This document shows, piece after piece, positions 31,295 to 39,732 of a stretch of 46,699 nucleotides of DNA. The notes beneath the pieces are model-generated. The model was not told the origin of the DNA. It searched no databases and saw nothing but the letters and a program-made list of their open reading frames with translations. Source of the stretch: an uncultured Lachnospiraceae bacterium (GTDB lineage: Bacteria > Bacillota > Clostridia > Lachnospirales > Lachnospiraceae); assembly GCA_944381405.1 (NCBI GenBank), contig CALWLA010000019.1, positions 1 through 46,699 on the forward strand. The letters are read 5' to 3'. Numbering within the stretch: position 1 is the stretch's first letter; the number at the start of each line of letters is the position of its first letter. The position numbers and the translations under genes were made by a program.

Positions 31295-32158
31295 ATGATC
31301 TGTAAAGAGATAAAAATAGAAGCCTGCGGAGGGGATGCCAGGCTCTCCTGCTGTCTCCATGAGCAGTATCCAAAGCTTCCCGGCAGCAAAAAGCGGCCCT
31401 GCATCGTCATTTGCCCCGGCGGCGCTTACGAGCGGGTTTCCGACCGGGAGGCGGACAATGTGGCGGCAAAATGCCTGGGCTTCGGGTATCATACGGCGGT
31501 GCTGCGTTATGCGGTAGCGCCCCATCGTTTCCCCACAGCCCTCTGCCAGCTGGCAAAGGCCCTGGCTTTCCTAAGGGAGCAGGCGGCAGAGTGGCATATC
31601 GATCCGGACCAGATCGCGGTCATGGGGTTTTCTGCAGGCGGTCATCTGGCGGCGTCTCTGGGAAATTTCTGGAACAGCCCGTTTCTTAAGGAACAGCTGG
31701 CCGGGGAGACGGAGGCCGGTAAGGAACCGGCGGTGCTGGCGGAACGCATCAGGCCAAATGCACAGATCCTCTGTTACCCGGTGATCTCCGGAATCAAAAG
31801 TCCCCATGAGGGCTCCTTCCGAAATCTCATCGGTCCCGGGCCGGAAGCGGGGTTTCGGGAGCGCTGCCGGGAGCTTTCCATGGAAAAATGTGTGGGGCCG
31901 GATACGCCGCCCACCTTTTTATGGCATTGTCTGCCGGATGATACCGTTCCTGCGGTCAATTCCCTGCTGATGGCGGAGGCCCTTTGGAAGGAACGGGTCC
32001 CGGTGGAACTGCACCTTTACGGCACTGGCGGCCACGCCCTGGGAACCGCAGATGCGCTGTCCCTCAGCGTAGACGGCAGAGGGGTGCAGCCGGAGTGCGC
32101 CAACTGGATGGAGCTGTGCCATACCTGGCTGAAGCATATCTGGAAAGAAGCTGTTTAA
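31295..32158 (+). CDS. Alpha/beta hydrolase, acetyl-esterase-like
   Basis: 287 residues, ATG after AGAAGGGAA. Oxyanion-hole CPGGAY (40-45), nucleophile elbow GFSAGGH with Ser113, acidic residue in LPDDTVP and catalytic His in GTGGHALG. The pattern fits BD-FAE/axe-type esterases that remove acetyl groups from xylan or other sugars; there is no signal peptide, so it works in the cytoplasm on imported oligosaccharides or small esters. No glycosidase gene is adjacent, so the natural substrate is open. The 84 bases before it hold no gene. Confidence 0.88.
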   Translation: MICKEIKIEACGGDARLSCCLHEQYPKLPGSKKRPCIVICPGGAYERVSDREADNVAAKCLGFGYHTAVLRYAVAPHRFPTALCQLAKALAFLREQAAEWHIDPDQIAVMGFSAGGHLAASLGNFWNSPFLKEQLAGETEAGKEPAVLAERIRPNAQILCYPVISGIKSPHEGSFRNLIGPGPEAGFRERCRELSMEKCVGPDTPPTFLWHCLPDDTVPAVNSLLMAEALWKERVPVELHLYGTGGHALGTADALSLSVDGRGVQPECANWMELCHTWLKHIWKEAV

Positions 32159-32198
32159 AAAGGCTATGACACTATAATACGAGAAGGAGAGAAAACCG

Positions 32199-32561
32199 AT
32201 GTTATTTTTGGAATACCCTAAATGCAGTACCTGTCAGAAAGCAAAGAAGTGGCTGGATGCGCACGGCATCGCTTATGAAGACCGGCACATTGTGGAGCAG
32301 AACCCTACCGGGGAGGAGCTTGCCGCATGGTTCAGGAAGAGCGGCCTGCCCCTGAAGCGGTTTTTCAACACCTCTGGAATGAAATACAGAGAACTGGGGC
32401 TCAAAGACAAACTGGATACCATGCCAGAGGAAGAGCAGCTGGCGCTTCTGGCTGCCGACGGCATGCTGGTAAAGCGGCCGCTGATCGTAGGCGAAGATTT
32501 TGTGCTGACCGGCTTCCGGGAAAAGGAATGGACGGAACGGCTTTTGGGGAACGATAATTGA
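32199..32561 (+). CDS. ArsC/Spx family thioredoxin-fold protein
   Basis: 120 residues. A CxxC redox pair (Cys9, Cys12 in KCSTCQK), then the ArsC-family landmarks RHIVEQNPT, LKRFFNTSG and KRPLIVG (with the Arg-Pro loop). Length and motifs fit the YffB/Spx-like branch of arsenate reductase-fold proteins rather than true arsenic reductases. There is no arsenic gene nearby. A TATAAT at 32173-32178 in front suggests its own promoter, though the -35 is poor. Confidence 0.88.
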   Translation: MLFLEYPKCSTCQKAKKWLDAHGIAYEDRHIVEQNPTGEELAAWFRKSGLPLKRFFNTSGMKYRELGLKDKLDTMPEEEQLALLAADGMLVKRPLIVGEDFVLTGFREKEWTERLLGNDN

Positions 32562-32608
32562 TTTGGCGAAAGAAAAGAAACGGAAAGGGCCAGAAAAATG
32601 ATCAGACG

Positions 32609-32761
32609 ATGCCTGTGCTTGTACTTTTTCTGGATGGATATTTAACAGAAGCGGAGGCAATCGCTCGTTTGCTGCCGCAGAAATTAAAGGATCAGGTTAC
32701 TTTTAAAACAGAAGAAGCGATTGCAGGTTTAAGATTTCAAGAGGTGATCCGCATTGAATAA
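32609..32761 (+). CDS. Small protein, possible remnant of a DUF3791-type gene
   Basis: From ATG 32609 the frame gives 50 residues (contains LTEAEAIARLLPQKLKDQ and ends GLRFQEVIRIE); it opens further upstream to TTG 32558 (67 residues). Neither start has a clear ribosome site. The 3' end overlaps the ribosome site and start of the next gene, which is how coupled genes look, so the C-terminus is probably real coding sequence. It could be a truncated or frameshifted N-terminal copy of one of the families that accompany DUF3791 genes. Confidence 0.4.
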   Translation: MPVLVLFLDGYLTEAEAIARLLPQKLKDQVTFKTEEAIAGLRFQEVIRIE

Positions 32762-32999
32762 GACGATTTTTTTTATCACAGATTATTATGACCGTAATGT
32801 GATTTCTCAGATGATAGAAAAATATAATATGAAACCAATGGATGCTGTGCGTGATTTTTTGACATCGGAAACCCACGCGCTTTTAGAAGATGCGGAGAAT
32901 GGATTGGCCAGTTTCTCAACAGGGGCTGTTTTCGATATGTGGGAAGCAGAACAGATAACAGGTGATCCGCGAAATTCTGTGTATTTAAGAGGTGAGTGA
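32754..32999 (+). CDS. DUF3791-associated small protein
   Basis: 81 residues from TTG 32754, supported by GAGGTGAT 5-7 nt upstream. The product has FFITDYYDRNVISQMIEKYN, a MDAVRDFLTSETHALLEDAE helix and a C-terminal WEAEQITGDPRN. I recall this family as common beside DUF3791 and DUF3990 genes in gut Clostridia; function unknown, toxin-antitoxin roles have been suggested by context. Overlaps both neighbours. Confidence 0.65.
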   Translation: MNKTIFFITDYYDRNVISQMIEKYNMKPMDAVRDFLTSETHALLEDAENGLASFSTGAVFDMWEAEQITGDPRNSVYLRGE

Positions 33000-33000
33000 C

Positions 33001-33210
33001 ATGACAAAGGAAATGGAATTCTTTATTTACCTGATCGAGAGCTACGCCTTTGAAAAAAAGAAATCCACAGGGGACGTATTGAAGGAATGGGATGCCCACG
33101 GCATTACCCAGGAGATATATGATAACTATGAGATGTATCATCAGGAACGGATCGAAAATGCGTATGAAGATATAGACAGTTTGCTGACAACGGGAAAGCA
33201 TGCCTGGTGA
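33001..33210 (+). CDS. DUF3791 domain protein
   Basis: 69 residues from ATG 33001 after GAGGTGAG. MEFFIYLIESYAFEKKKSTGDVL followed by EMYHQERIENAYEDID is the DUF3791 pattern, an all-helical small domain. It starts 2 nt after the previous stop. The usual larger third partner (DUF3990, an ADP-ribosyltransferase-like protein) does not follow: a terminator does. So this may be an orphan antitoxin-like set. Confidence 0.75.
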   Translation: MTKEMEFFIYLIESYAFEKKKSTGDVLKEWDAHGITQEIYDNYEMYHQERIENAYEDIDSLLTTGKHAW

Positions 33211-33224
33211 TCGCGGACAGGAAA

Positions 33225-33266
33225 ACGGAGCAGAAGGAGAAAAACTCCCGCTGCTCCGTTTTTTTG
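33225..33266. terminator. Bidirectional terminator between DUF3791 and purA
   Basis: Perfect arms ACGGAGCAG (33225-33233) and CTGCTCCGT (33251-33259), then seven T on the plus strand; on the minus strand the tail is TTTTCCTG. It serves both convergent transcripts. Confidence 0.88.
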
Positions 33267-33275
33267 CAGAACGGC

Positions 33276-34568
33276 TTACGCCGGATACTTCGGAGTCCGG
33301 TACAGGATCGCCTCCCGCTCTGGTCCGTTGGAGACCATGGTAATGGGGGCCTCGATGTGGCGCTCGATAAAGTCCACATAATTCTTGCAGGCCTCCGGAA
33401 GCTGGTCGTATTCCTTGATGCCCCGGATATCGCATTTCCAGCCCGGCAGGGTCTCGTAAACCGGCTTCGCCTTTTTCAGAAGCGGCGTTACCGGGAAGTC
33501 GGTGGTCACCTTACCGTCGATCTCATAGCCGACGCAGACCTTGATCTCATCCAGGTAGCCCAGCGCATCCAGCACCGTCAGGGCAACGCCGGTAGCGCCC
33601 TGCATGCGGCAGCCATACTTGGAAGCCACAGCGTCATACCAGCCGACTCGCCGGGGTCTGCCGGTGGTGGCACCGAACTCGCCCTTATCGCCGCCCCGCC
33701 TGCGCAGCTCGTCCGCTTCCTCGCCAAAGATCTCGGAAACGAATTCTCCTGCGCCTACCGCGGAGGAATAGGCCTTGGTGACTGCGATGATCTCCTTGAT
33801 CTCATAGGGCGGAACGCCTGCGCCTACTGCGCCGTAGCCTGCCAGGGTGGAGGAAGAAGTGACCATGGGGTAGATTCCGTGGTCCGTATCCTTCATGGTG
33901 CCGAGCTGGCCCTCCAACAGAATGGTCTTTCCGGCCTTCAGGGCTTCCTGCAGGAATTTTGCCGTGTCGCAGAGGTAAGGACGGATCAGGTCCCGGTACT
34001 CATGCAGGGTAGCCAGGATCTCGTCATAATTGAGCTCCGGCTTGTGGTAGAGATCCCGCAGCTGGATATTTTTCACTTCGATGACCCGCTTCAGATGCTC
34101 CTCCAGGATCTCCTCGTCAAAGAGCTCGTTGACCTCAAAGCCGATCTTTGCAAATTTATCGGAGAAGAAGGGCGCGATACCGGACTTGGTGGAACCGAAG
34201 GAGTTCTTGCCAAGGCGCTCCTCCTCGTACTGATCAAATAAAATATGGTAAGGCATGACGATCTGTACCCGGTCGGAAACCAGGATCTTCGGCTCCGGAA
34301 CACCTGCCTCCTCCACCGACTTCAGCTCCTTGACAAAGGCCGGGATGGAAAGAGCTACGCCGTTTCCGATGACACAGGTGGTGTGCTGATAGAAAATACC
34401 GCTGGGCAGCAGATGAAGCGCAAAACGGCCATAGTTGTTGATGATGGTATGACCGGCGTTGGCGCCGCCCTGATAACGGACGATAATGTCGGAAGTCTGG
34501 GCCAGAAGGTCGGTGATCTTACCCTTTCCTTCATCTCCCCAGTTTGCACCTACGATTGCACGAACCAT
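33276..34568 (-). CDS. purA: Adenylosuccinate synthetase
   Basis: 430 residues, the family length, from ATG 34568 after AGGAGG. P-loop GDEGKGK (11-17), NAGHT, TTGRPRRVGWYD and VAYEIDG-type landmarks (here CVGYEIDG) identify PurA, which joins IMP and aspartate using GTP in AMP synthesis. Housekeeping, monocistronic on the minus strand. An ATACGC/GCGTAT hairpin lies in its leader. Confidence 0.97.
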   Translation of the reverse strand: MVRAIVGANWGDEGKGKITDLLAQTSDIIVRYQGGANAGHTIINNYGRFALHLLPSGIFYQHTTCVIGNGVALSIPAFVKELKSVEEAGVPEPKILVSDRVQIVMPYHILFDQYEEERLGKNSFGSTKSGIAPFFSDKFAKIGFEVNELFDEEILEEHLKRVIEVKNIQLRDLYHKPELNYDEILATLHEYRDLIRPYLCDTAKFLQEALKAGKTILLEGQLGTMKDTDHGIYPMVTSSSTLAGYGAVGAGVPPYEIKEIIAVTKAYSSAVGAGEFVSEIFGEEADELRRRGGDKGEFGATTGRPRRVGWYDAVASKYGCRMQGATGVALTVLDALGYLDEIKVCVGYEIDGKVTTDFPVTPLLKKAKPVYETLPGWKCDIRGIKEYDQLPEACKNYVDFIERHIEAPITMVSNGPEREAILYRTPKYPA

Positions 34569-34589
34569 ATAAAAACCTCCTCTTGATGA

Positions 34590-34606
34590 TACGCTTTTGC
34601 GTATGC
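34590..34606 (-). promoter_or_regulatory. Leader hairpin of purA
   Basis: GATACGC region: ATACGC-TTTT-GCGTAT forms a 6-bp hairpin about 10 nt upstream of the purA ribosome site. It may affect translation or mRNA stability; no known purine riboswitch is recognisable. Confidence 0.35.
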
Positions 34607-34645
34607 TGTTCAATTGCTGAGAAACCTTCAAAACTTGCCTTATTA

Positions 34646-34674
34646 AGTATAAACAGGTGTCACCTATTTTTCAA
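34646..34674 (-). promoter_or_regulatory. purA promoter with palindromic spacer
   Basis: On the minus strand TTGAAA (34674-34669), 17 bp, TATACT (34651-34646). The spacer contains AGGTGTCACCT (34655-34665), a perfect 5-bp-arm palindrome that could be an operator. Confidence 0.65.
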
Positions 34675-34691
34675 TATGAATATTATATGAT

Positions 34692-34720
34692 TTGACACGC
34701 ATTTCCCCCATATATATAAT
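34692..34720 (+). promoter_or_regulatory. Perfect consensus sigma-A promoter
   Basis: TTGACA (34692-34697), 17 bp, TATAAT (34715-34720). The leader of about 80 nt contains a hairpin CCGCAG-CGGT-CTGCGG near 34755-34770. It drives the HAD phosphatase and probably the MscS and helicase genes. Confidence 0.85.
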
Positions 34721-34805
34721 AAGCTCAGACACAGTTTTTCAGGGAGTGCAAGGCTCCGCAGCGGTCTGCGGGGAGGCACGGAACCCGGCGGAACAGGAGG
34801 CGCTT

Positions 34806-35555
34806 ATGACAGCAGAAGAACTCAGACACACGAACAAAAAGGCCTGCATCTTTGACCTGGACGGTACCCTGGCGGATACGGTCCGGTCCATCGCCTATTC
34901 CGGCAATCTGACCCTCGGGGCCTTTGGATACAAGCCCCTCCCGGAGGAAAACTACAAGTACTATGCCGGAGACGGGGCCAAGGAACTGGTGCGCCGTTTT
35001 CTGGGAGCGGTAAGAGGCCGGGACGGGGGAGACCTGTCGGCAGCCTCCCTGGAGAGGGCCCTGGAGATCGGCGCCGGGGTACCGGATGAGGACAGGGAAT
35101 TTCAGGAGATGTACCGGAAATACCGGGAGATCTTCGGGGAGAACTGCATGTACGAGGTAAAGCCCTATCCGGGCATCCCGGAGCTTCTGCAGGCGCTTCG
35201 CCAGCGGGGCGTAAAGACCGCCGTGCTGTCCAACAAGCCCCATGCCCAGACCCTGGACGTGGTGGAACGGCTCTTTGGCCCTGGCACATTTGACATGGTG
35301 CAGGGGCAGATGGAGGGGATCCCGAAGAAACCCTCCCCCAAGGGCGCTCTGCACATCGCAGCTGCTTTTTCGGCGGAGCCCTGGGAGTGCCTTTACGCAG
35401 GGGACACCAATACGGACATGCAGACGGGAAATGCTGCCGGGATGTTCACTGTGGGCGTGCTCTGGGGCTTCCGGGATGAAAAGGAGCTTCTGGACAACCA
35501 TGCCATGGCCCTTTTGCGGCATCCGCTGGAAATGCTGCCTTATCTTGGAGCGTAA
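34806..35555 (+). CDS. HAD family hydrolase, phosphoglycolate-phosphatase-like
   Basis: 249 residues from ATG 34806 after CAGGAGG. HAD motif I FDLDGTLADT (Asp17, Asp19), motif II VLSNKP, motif III lysine in KKPSPKGAL, motif IV GDTNTDMQTG. The helical cap between motifs I and II marks subfamily IA (Gph/PgmB-like). It removes phosphate from small phosphorylated metabolites. Two nt separate it from the MscS gene. Confidence 0.88.
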   Translation: MTAEELRHTNKKACIFDLDGTLADTVRSIAYSGNLTLGAFGYKPLPEENYKYYAGDGAKELVRRFLGAVRGRDGGDLSAASLERALEIGAGVPDEDREFQEMYRKYREIFGENCMYEVKPYPGIPELLQALRQRGVKTAVLSNKPHAQTLDVVERLFGPGTFDMVQGQMEGIPKKPSPKGALHIAAAFSAEPWECLYAGDTNTDMQTGNAAGMFTVGVLWGFRDEKELLDNHAMALLRHPLEMLPYLGA

Positions 35556-35557
35556 AT

Positions 35558-36403
35558 ATGAAAACAAGCGTATTATTATCCATCGACTCTTCCTTTTTGG
35601 AGGAAACTCTGAAAACGGCCTGGCCTTCGATCCTGGGCTTTTTGTATAATCTGGCCTTTGCGGCGGTGATCGCCTTTATCGGCATCCGCCTCATCGGGTA
35701 TGTCAAAAAATGGAGCCGGAAAACCTTTCTCCGCATGAAGGTGGAGGAGGGCGTGGCCCGGTTCCTGAGCTCCTGCCTCAGCGTGGTGTTGTACGGGATC
35801 CTGATCTTCGTGGTGGCAGGCAGGCTGGGAGTGAACTCTGCCTCCATCGTGGCCCTTCTGGGCTCTGCCGGTATTGCCATCAGCCTGGCTCTGCAGGGCA
35901 GCCTGACCAATTTTGCCGGCGGCGTTCTGATCCTGCTGTCAAAGCCCTTTACGGTGGGGGACTATATCGTCAATCAGGACGGCGAGGGAACCGTTACCAA
36001 CATCGGGATCATTTATACGACCCTTCTGACCACGGATAACCGGAAGATCGTGCTGCCAAACGGGGCGCTGTCCAATTCCCCTCTGACAAACGTGACGGGA
36101 CAGGAGCGGCGCAGGGTGGTGATCACAGTGGGCATCAGCTACCGGTCGGACTTGAAACTGGCCAAGGAGATCATGCAGAGGCTCTTTGAGGAACGGAGCG
36201 AAGTGCTGAAGGAGGATGGCATCGAGGTCTATGTGGATTCCCTTGGGGACAGCGCGGTGATGCTGACGGGAAGAGCCTATACGAAAACAGAGGATTACTG
36301 GCCGGTGAAATGGGCGCTGACAGAGGCGGTGAAGCTGCGGTTTGACGAAGCGGGAATCGAGATCCCCTACAATCAGCTGGAGGTCCATCTGAAACAGCCC
36401 TGA
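35558..36403 (+). CDS. mscS: Small-conductance mechanosensitive channel (MscS family)
   Basis: 281 residues. Three helices (about 24-48, 66-86, 92-120); the third is the pore helix with the Gly/Ala pattern GSAGIAISLALQGSLTNFAGG. The following beta domain has PFTVGDYI, a VTNIGIIYTTLLTTDNRKIVLPNG segment and the C-terminal alpha/beta domain. It opens under membrane tension and releases solutes during osmotic downshock. Confidence 0.94.
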   Translation: MKTSVLLSIDSSFLEETLKTAWPSILGFLYNLAFAAVIAFIGIRLIGYVKKWSRKTFLRMKVEEGVARFLSSCLSVVLYGILIFVVAGRLGVNSASIVALLGSAGIAISLALQGSLTNFAGGVLILLSKPFTVGDYIVNQDGEGTVTNIGIIYTTLLTTDNRKIVLPNGALSNSPLTNVTGQERRRVVITVGISYRSDLKLAKEIMQRLFEERSEVLKEDGIEVYVDSLGDSAVMLTGRAYTKTEDYWPVKWALTEAVKLRFDEAGIEIPYNQLEVHLKQP

Positions 36404-36447
36404 TCTCCGAAGAAAGGAAGGACGCCCTTCTGACGTTCTGAAAAAAC

Positions 36448-39400
36448 ATGTATATTGCAGATCTTCACATTCATTCCAGATTTTCCAGAGCCACCAGCCG
36501 GGATCTCACCGTCGAGAGCCTGGCTCTTTCCGGTTGGAAAAAAGGCATCGGGCTGATCGGAACCGGGGATTTTACCCATCCGGAGTGGAGAAAGGAGCTT
36601 TCCGAAAGCCTGGAGATGGGAGAGGACGGCCTGTACCGGCTGAAGTCGTTGCAGCCAGGGATGGAAGAGGCTGGCCGTCTTTCAGAGGGGACCGCAGCCT
36701 GGATGGCGGGAGACGCGCCCCGCTTTGTGGTGACAGGCGAGATCAGCTCGATCTATAAGCAGGACGGCAAGGTCCGGAAAGTCCACAATCTGATTCTCCT
36801 GCCGGATCTGTCCGCAGCGGAACGGCTCTCCGCAAAGCTGGAGCTCATCGGCAATCTCCATTCCGACGGCAGGCCCATCCTGGGCCTTAGCAGCCGGGAT
36901 CTGCTGGAGATCACCATGGAGGTGTGTCCCGAGGCGATCTTTGTTCCGGCGCATATCTGGACGCCCCATTTTTCTATGTTCGGCGCTTTTTCCGGATTTG
37001 ACAGGGTGGAGGATTGCTTTGGGGATATGACGCCCTATATCCATGCGGTGGAAACCGGGCTTTCCTCGGATCCGCCCATGAACTGGAGGCTGTCTGCCCT
37101 GGACCGGTTCCAGCTGATCTCAAATTCCGACGCCCATTCCGCCGCAAAGCTTGGCAGGGAGGCCAATCTGATGGAGGGAGAGCCCTCCTATGAGGGCCTG
37201 TACCGGGGCATCCAGACCGGAGAGGGGCTCTATGGTACCCTGGAATTTTTCCCGGAGGAGGGAAAATATCACTATGACGGGCACCGGAAATGCCATCTGT
37301 GCTTAAGCCCCAGGGAAACAGAGCGCTATGAGGGCAGATGCCCTGTCTGCGGAAAAAAACTGACGGTGGGGGTCTCCCACCGGGTGGAGGAGCTGGCGGA
37401 CCGGCCGGAGGGCTATGTCCGGGAAAATGCCAAGCCCTTTGAAAGCCTGGTGCCTCTGCGGGAGGTGATCGCAGCTTCTGAGGGCATGAGTCCCCAGAGC
37501 GTGAAGGCAGAGCGCAGGTATGAGGAGTTGCTGCAGCGCCTGGGAACAGAGTTTTATATTTTACGGGAAGCGCCTCTTGCGGACATCAGACCCGCGGCAG
37601 GGGAACGGATTGCAGAGGGCATCCGGAGGCTGCGGGCAGGAGAAGTGGACCGTCGTCCCGGCTACGATGGGGAATATGGCAGGATCAGTCTGTTCAGTCA
37701 GGAAGAGCTGGACAATGCGGAGGGCCAGATGAGCTTTTTCGCCGCCCTGGGCATTTCCGAAAACCAGGAACCCCGGACCGCAGGCGAAGAACCGGCGGGA
37801 AGATCGGAAAAATTTAGAGAAAATGCGGGAAGATCGCAAAAATTTAGAGAAAATGCGAAAAGATCGGAAAAATTCAGAGAAAATCCGGGCGCGGAAGGGC
37901 CAGAAATACGAGAAAATAGAGAAAATCTGGCACCGGATATGCCGGCGCCTCAGCTGAACGAGGCCCAGCGGCTGGCGGCGGAGTCCCCAGCCAGAGCCCA
38001 GGCGGTGATCGCAGGGCCCGGAACCGGCAAGACAAAGACCCTGATCGCCCACATCATCTACCTGATCCGGGAGCGGGGCGTAAATCCAGCCGAGATCACG
38101 GCAGTGACCTTTACCAGAAAGGCTGCGGCAGAGATCGAGGAACGGCTTTCCGCAGAGCCTTCCCTGAAGGGAAAGCGCAGGAATATCCATACAGGGACCT
38201 TCCATGCCCTGTGTCTGGAGCTCCTTCGGAAGCAGGGGCGGCCCCTGGTGCTTGCCAGGGATGAGGCAGAAAAGAACGCCCTTCTGGCGGAGCAGGAGGG
38301 AGCGCAGGACCGCCCCTTGGTGCTGGATTTTGACGGCCTGATCGCAGAGACCCTGAAGCTTCTTCGGACAGAGAAAAAGGAGGAGTTCAGGGGCAAACAG
38401 TTCCGTTATCTGCTGGTGGACGAGTTTCAGGACGTGAGTCCGGAGCAGCTTGAACTGATCTGCCGCTGGAACAGAGGCGGCAAGGAGCTGTTTGTCATAG
38501 GAGATCCGGATCAGTCCATTTACGGCTTCCGGGGTGCGGACGCCCATTGCTTTGAAAAACTGGCAAAAACCTTTCCGGAGCTTTGCCTGCGGCAGCTGAA
38601 CGTAAGCTACCGCTCCGCACCGGAGATCCTGGAGGCGGCAGGCAGCCTCATCGCCCATAATGGGGGCTCCCATGAAACGCTTGTATCCGGCGCTGCCGGA
38701 AAGGGCCAGGACCGGGAGAAAAGCCCTGTTCGTTTTGTAAAAGCGGCCTCCGGGTTTTCCGAGGCGGTGTTCATCGCCAAGGAGATCAACCGCATGGCAG
38801 GCGGCGTGGATATGCTGGATACGGAAAACGGCTTTTATGACCGGAGCTTTTCCGGAGGAACAAGGAGCTTTTCGGAGATCGCGGTGCTGTACCGCACCAA
38901 CCGCCAGGGAGAGCTGTTGGAAAAATGCCTGAAGCAGGAGGGGATACCCTATATCCTCCATGGACGGGAGGACTTTCTGTCTGCAGACAGCGTGCAGGGG
39001 ACCCTGTGCTTTTTCCAGGCCATTTCTCCCGGGGAAAGGCCGGAGGGAGAGATCCGGCTCCTGCGGCGGCGGGCAGCAGCCCTTTTATGGAAGCTCTCCG
39101 GAAACGACATGATCGAAACCGTGCTGCAGGCAGCGGAGGAACGGTTCCGGCCCATGCTGAAACGGACCCGCCCGGCAAAGCTTTTAGAGGCCTTTGCGGC
39201 GGAAATGAACCTCGGAGAGGACAGGGACATCAGGAAGCTCTGCTCCATGAGCCTGTTCTATCCCACCATGCAGGAGCTGACCGCAGCGGTGCTCCTGGGC
39301 AGCGAAGGGGATCTGATGCGCAGCGGAGAAAAGCGCTGCCTGTCCGATGGGGTAAGACTGATGACGCTCCATGCCGCCAAGGGACTGGAGTTTCCGGTGG

Positions 39401-39645
39401 TGATCATCTGCGGCTTTGAAAAGGGCAAGATCCCCTTGGAAAGGAAATCGGAAGCCGTGGATATGGAAGAGGAACGCAGGCTCTTTTATGTAGGAATCAC
39501 AAGGGCAAAGGAGCAGCTGATCCTGACGGGAGCAGGAGAGGATTCGCCCTTCCTTCCGGAGCTTCCGGAGGCGCTTCTTTTGAGAGAGACAGCGCCCTCG
39601 GGAAGCCGTCAGGAGCCGGACGGCCAGCTGAGCCTGTTTTCATAA
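36448..39645 (+). CDS. Endonuclease Q-like PHP nuclease fused to UvrD/Rep-type helicase
   Basis: 1065 residues. Part 1 (about 1-400) is an endonuclease Q (TIGR00375) domain: DLHIHSRFS with His7 and His9, GLIGTGDFTHPEW, PAHIWTPHFSMFGAFSG, SNSDAHS, and a four-cysteine zinc site (Cys282, Cys285, Cys298, Cys301). EndoQ cuts DNA 5' of deaminated bases. A linker (about 450-490) holds three 10-residue repeats. Part 2 (about 500-1045) is an SF1 helicase: AGPGTGKT (522-529), LLVDEFQD (Asp658, Glu659), GDPDQSIYGFRGA, LNVSYRS, MTLHAAKGLEFP and FYVGITRAKE. The last residues QLSLF-S form a sliding-clamp (beta) binding motif. Role: repair of deaminated DNA coupled to unwinding. The ribosome site is weak (AAGGAAGG about 28 nt upstream). 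Confidence 0.9.
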   Translation: MYIADLHIHSRFSRATSRDLTVESLALSGWKKGIGLIGTGDFTHPEWRKELSESLEMGEDGLYRLKSLQPGMEEAGRLSEGTAAWMAGDAPRFVVTGEISSIYKQDGKVRKVHNLILLPDLSAAERLSAKLELIGNLHSDGRPILGLSSRDLLEITMEVCPEAIFVPAHIWTPHFSMFGAFSGFDRVEDCFGDMTPYIHAVETGLSSDPPMNWRLSALDRFQLISNSDAHSAAKLGREANLMEGEPSYEGLYRGIQTGEGLYGTLEFFPEEGKYHYDGHRKCHLCLSPRETERYEGRCPVCGKKLTVGVSHRVEELADRPEGYVRENAKPFESLVPLREVIAASEGMSPQSVKAERRYEELLQRLGTEFYILREAPLADIRPAAGERIAEGIRRLRAGEVDRRPGYDGEYGRISLFSQEELDNAEGQMSFFAALGISENQEPRTAGEEPAGRSEKFRENAGRSQKFRENAKRSEKFRENPGAEGPEIRENRENLAPDMPAPQLNEAQRLAAESPARAQAVIAGPGTGKTKTLIAHIIYLIRERGVNPAEITAVTFTRKAAAEIEERLSAEPSLKGKRRNIHTGTFHALCLELLRKQGRPLVLARDEAEKNALLAEQEGAQDRPLVLDFDGLIAETLKLLRTEKKEEFRGKQFRYLLVDEFQDVSPEQLELICRWNRGGKELFVIGDPDQSIYGFRGADAHCFEKLAKTFPELCLRQLNVSYRSAPEILEAAGSLIAHNGGSHETLVSGAAGKGQDREKSPVRFVKAASGFSEAVFIAKEINRMAGGVDMLDTENGFYDRSFSGGTRSFSEIAVLYRTNRQGELLEKCLKQEGIPYILHGREDFLSADSVQGTLCFFQAISPGERPEGEIRLLRRRAAALLWKLSGNDMIETVLQAAEERFRPMLKRTRPAKLLEAFAAEMNLGEDRDIRKLCSMSLFYPTMQELTAAVLLGSEGDLMRSGEKRCLSDGVRLMTLHAAKGLEFPVVIICGFEKGKIPLERKSEAVDMEEERRLFYVGITRAKEQLILTGAGEDSPFLPELPEALLLRETAPSGSRQEPDGQLSLFS
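37801..37890 (+). repeat. Three tandem 30-nt repeats in the nuclease-helicase linker
   Basis: Units 37801-37830, 37831-37860 and 37861-37890 each begin AGATCG and contain AAAATT(T/C)AGAGAAAAT. They encode RSEKFRENAG, RSQKFRENAK and RSEKFRENPG. A degenerate fourth unit follows (EIRENREN). They are more A-rich than the rest of the gene and keep the frame, so copy number could vary without loss of function. Confidence 0.92.
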
Positions 39646-39732
39646 AGCAGGGTTCCCGTGTATCGTGTATCATGAGGGGCCATATCGTTAGGCGCATCCG
39701 TATTACGAGGCGCATAAGAGAGGGGTGCAGGA

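Noticed and set aside
32199-32561. Arsenate resistance
   Set aside because: The ArsC fold and CxxC are present, but there is no arsR, arsB or acr3 beside it; Spx/YffB-like is safer.
37561-38961. Minus-strand open frame of 466 codons
   Set aside because: Antisense to the helicase part, whose seven motifs are plain; no start signal.
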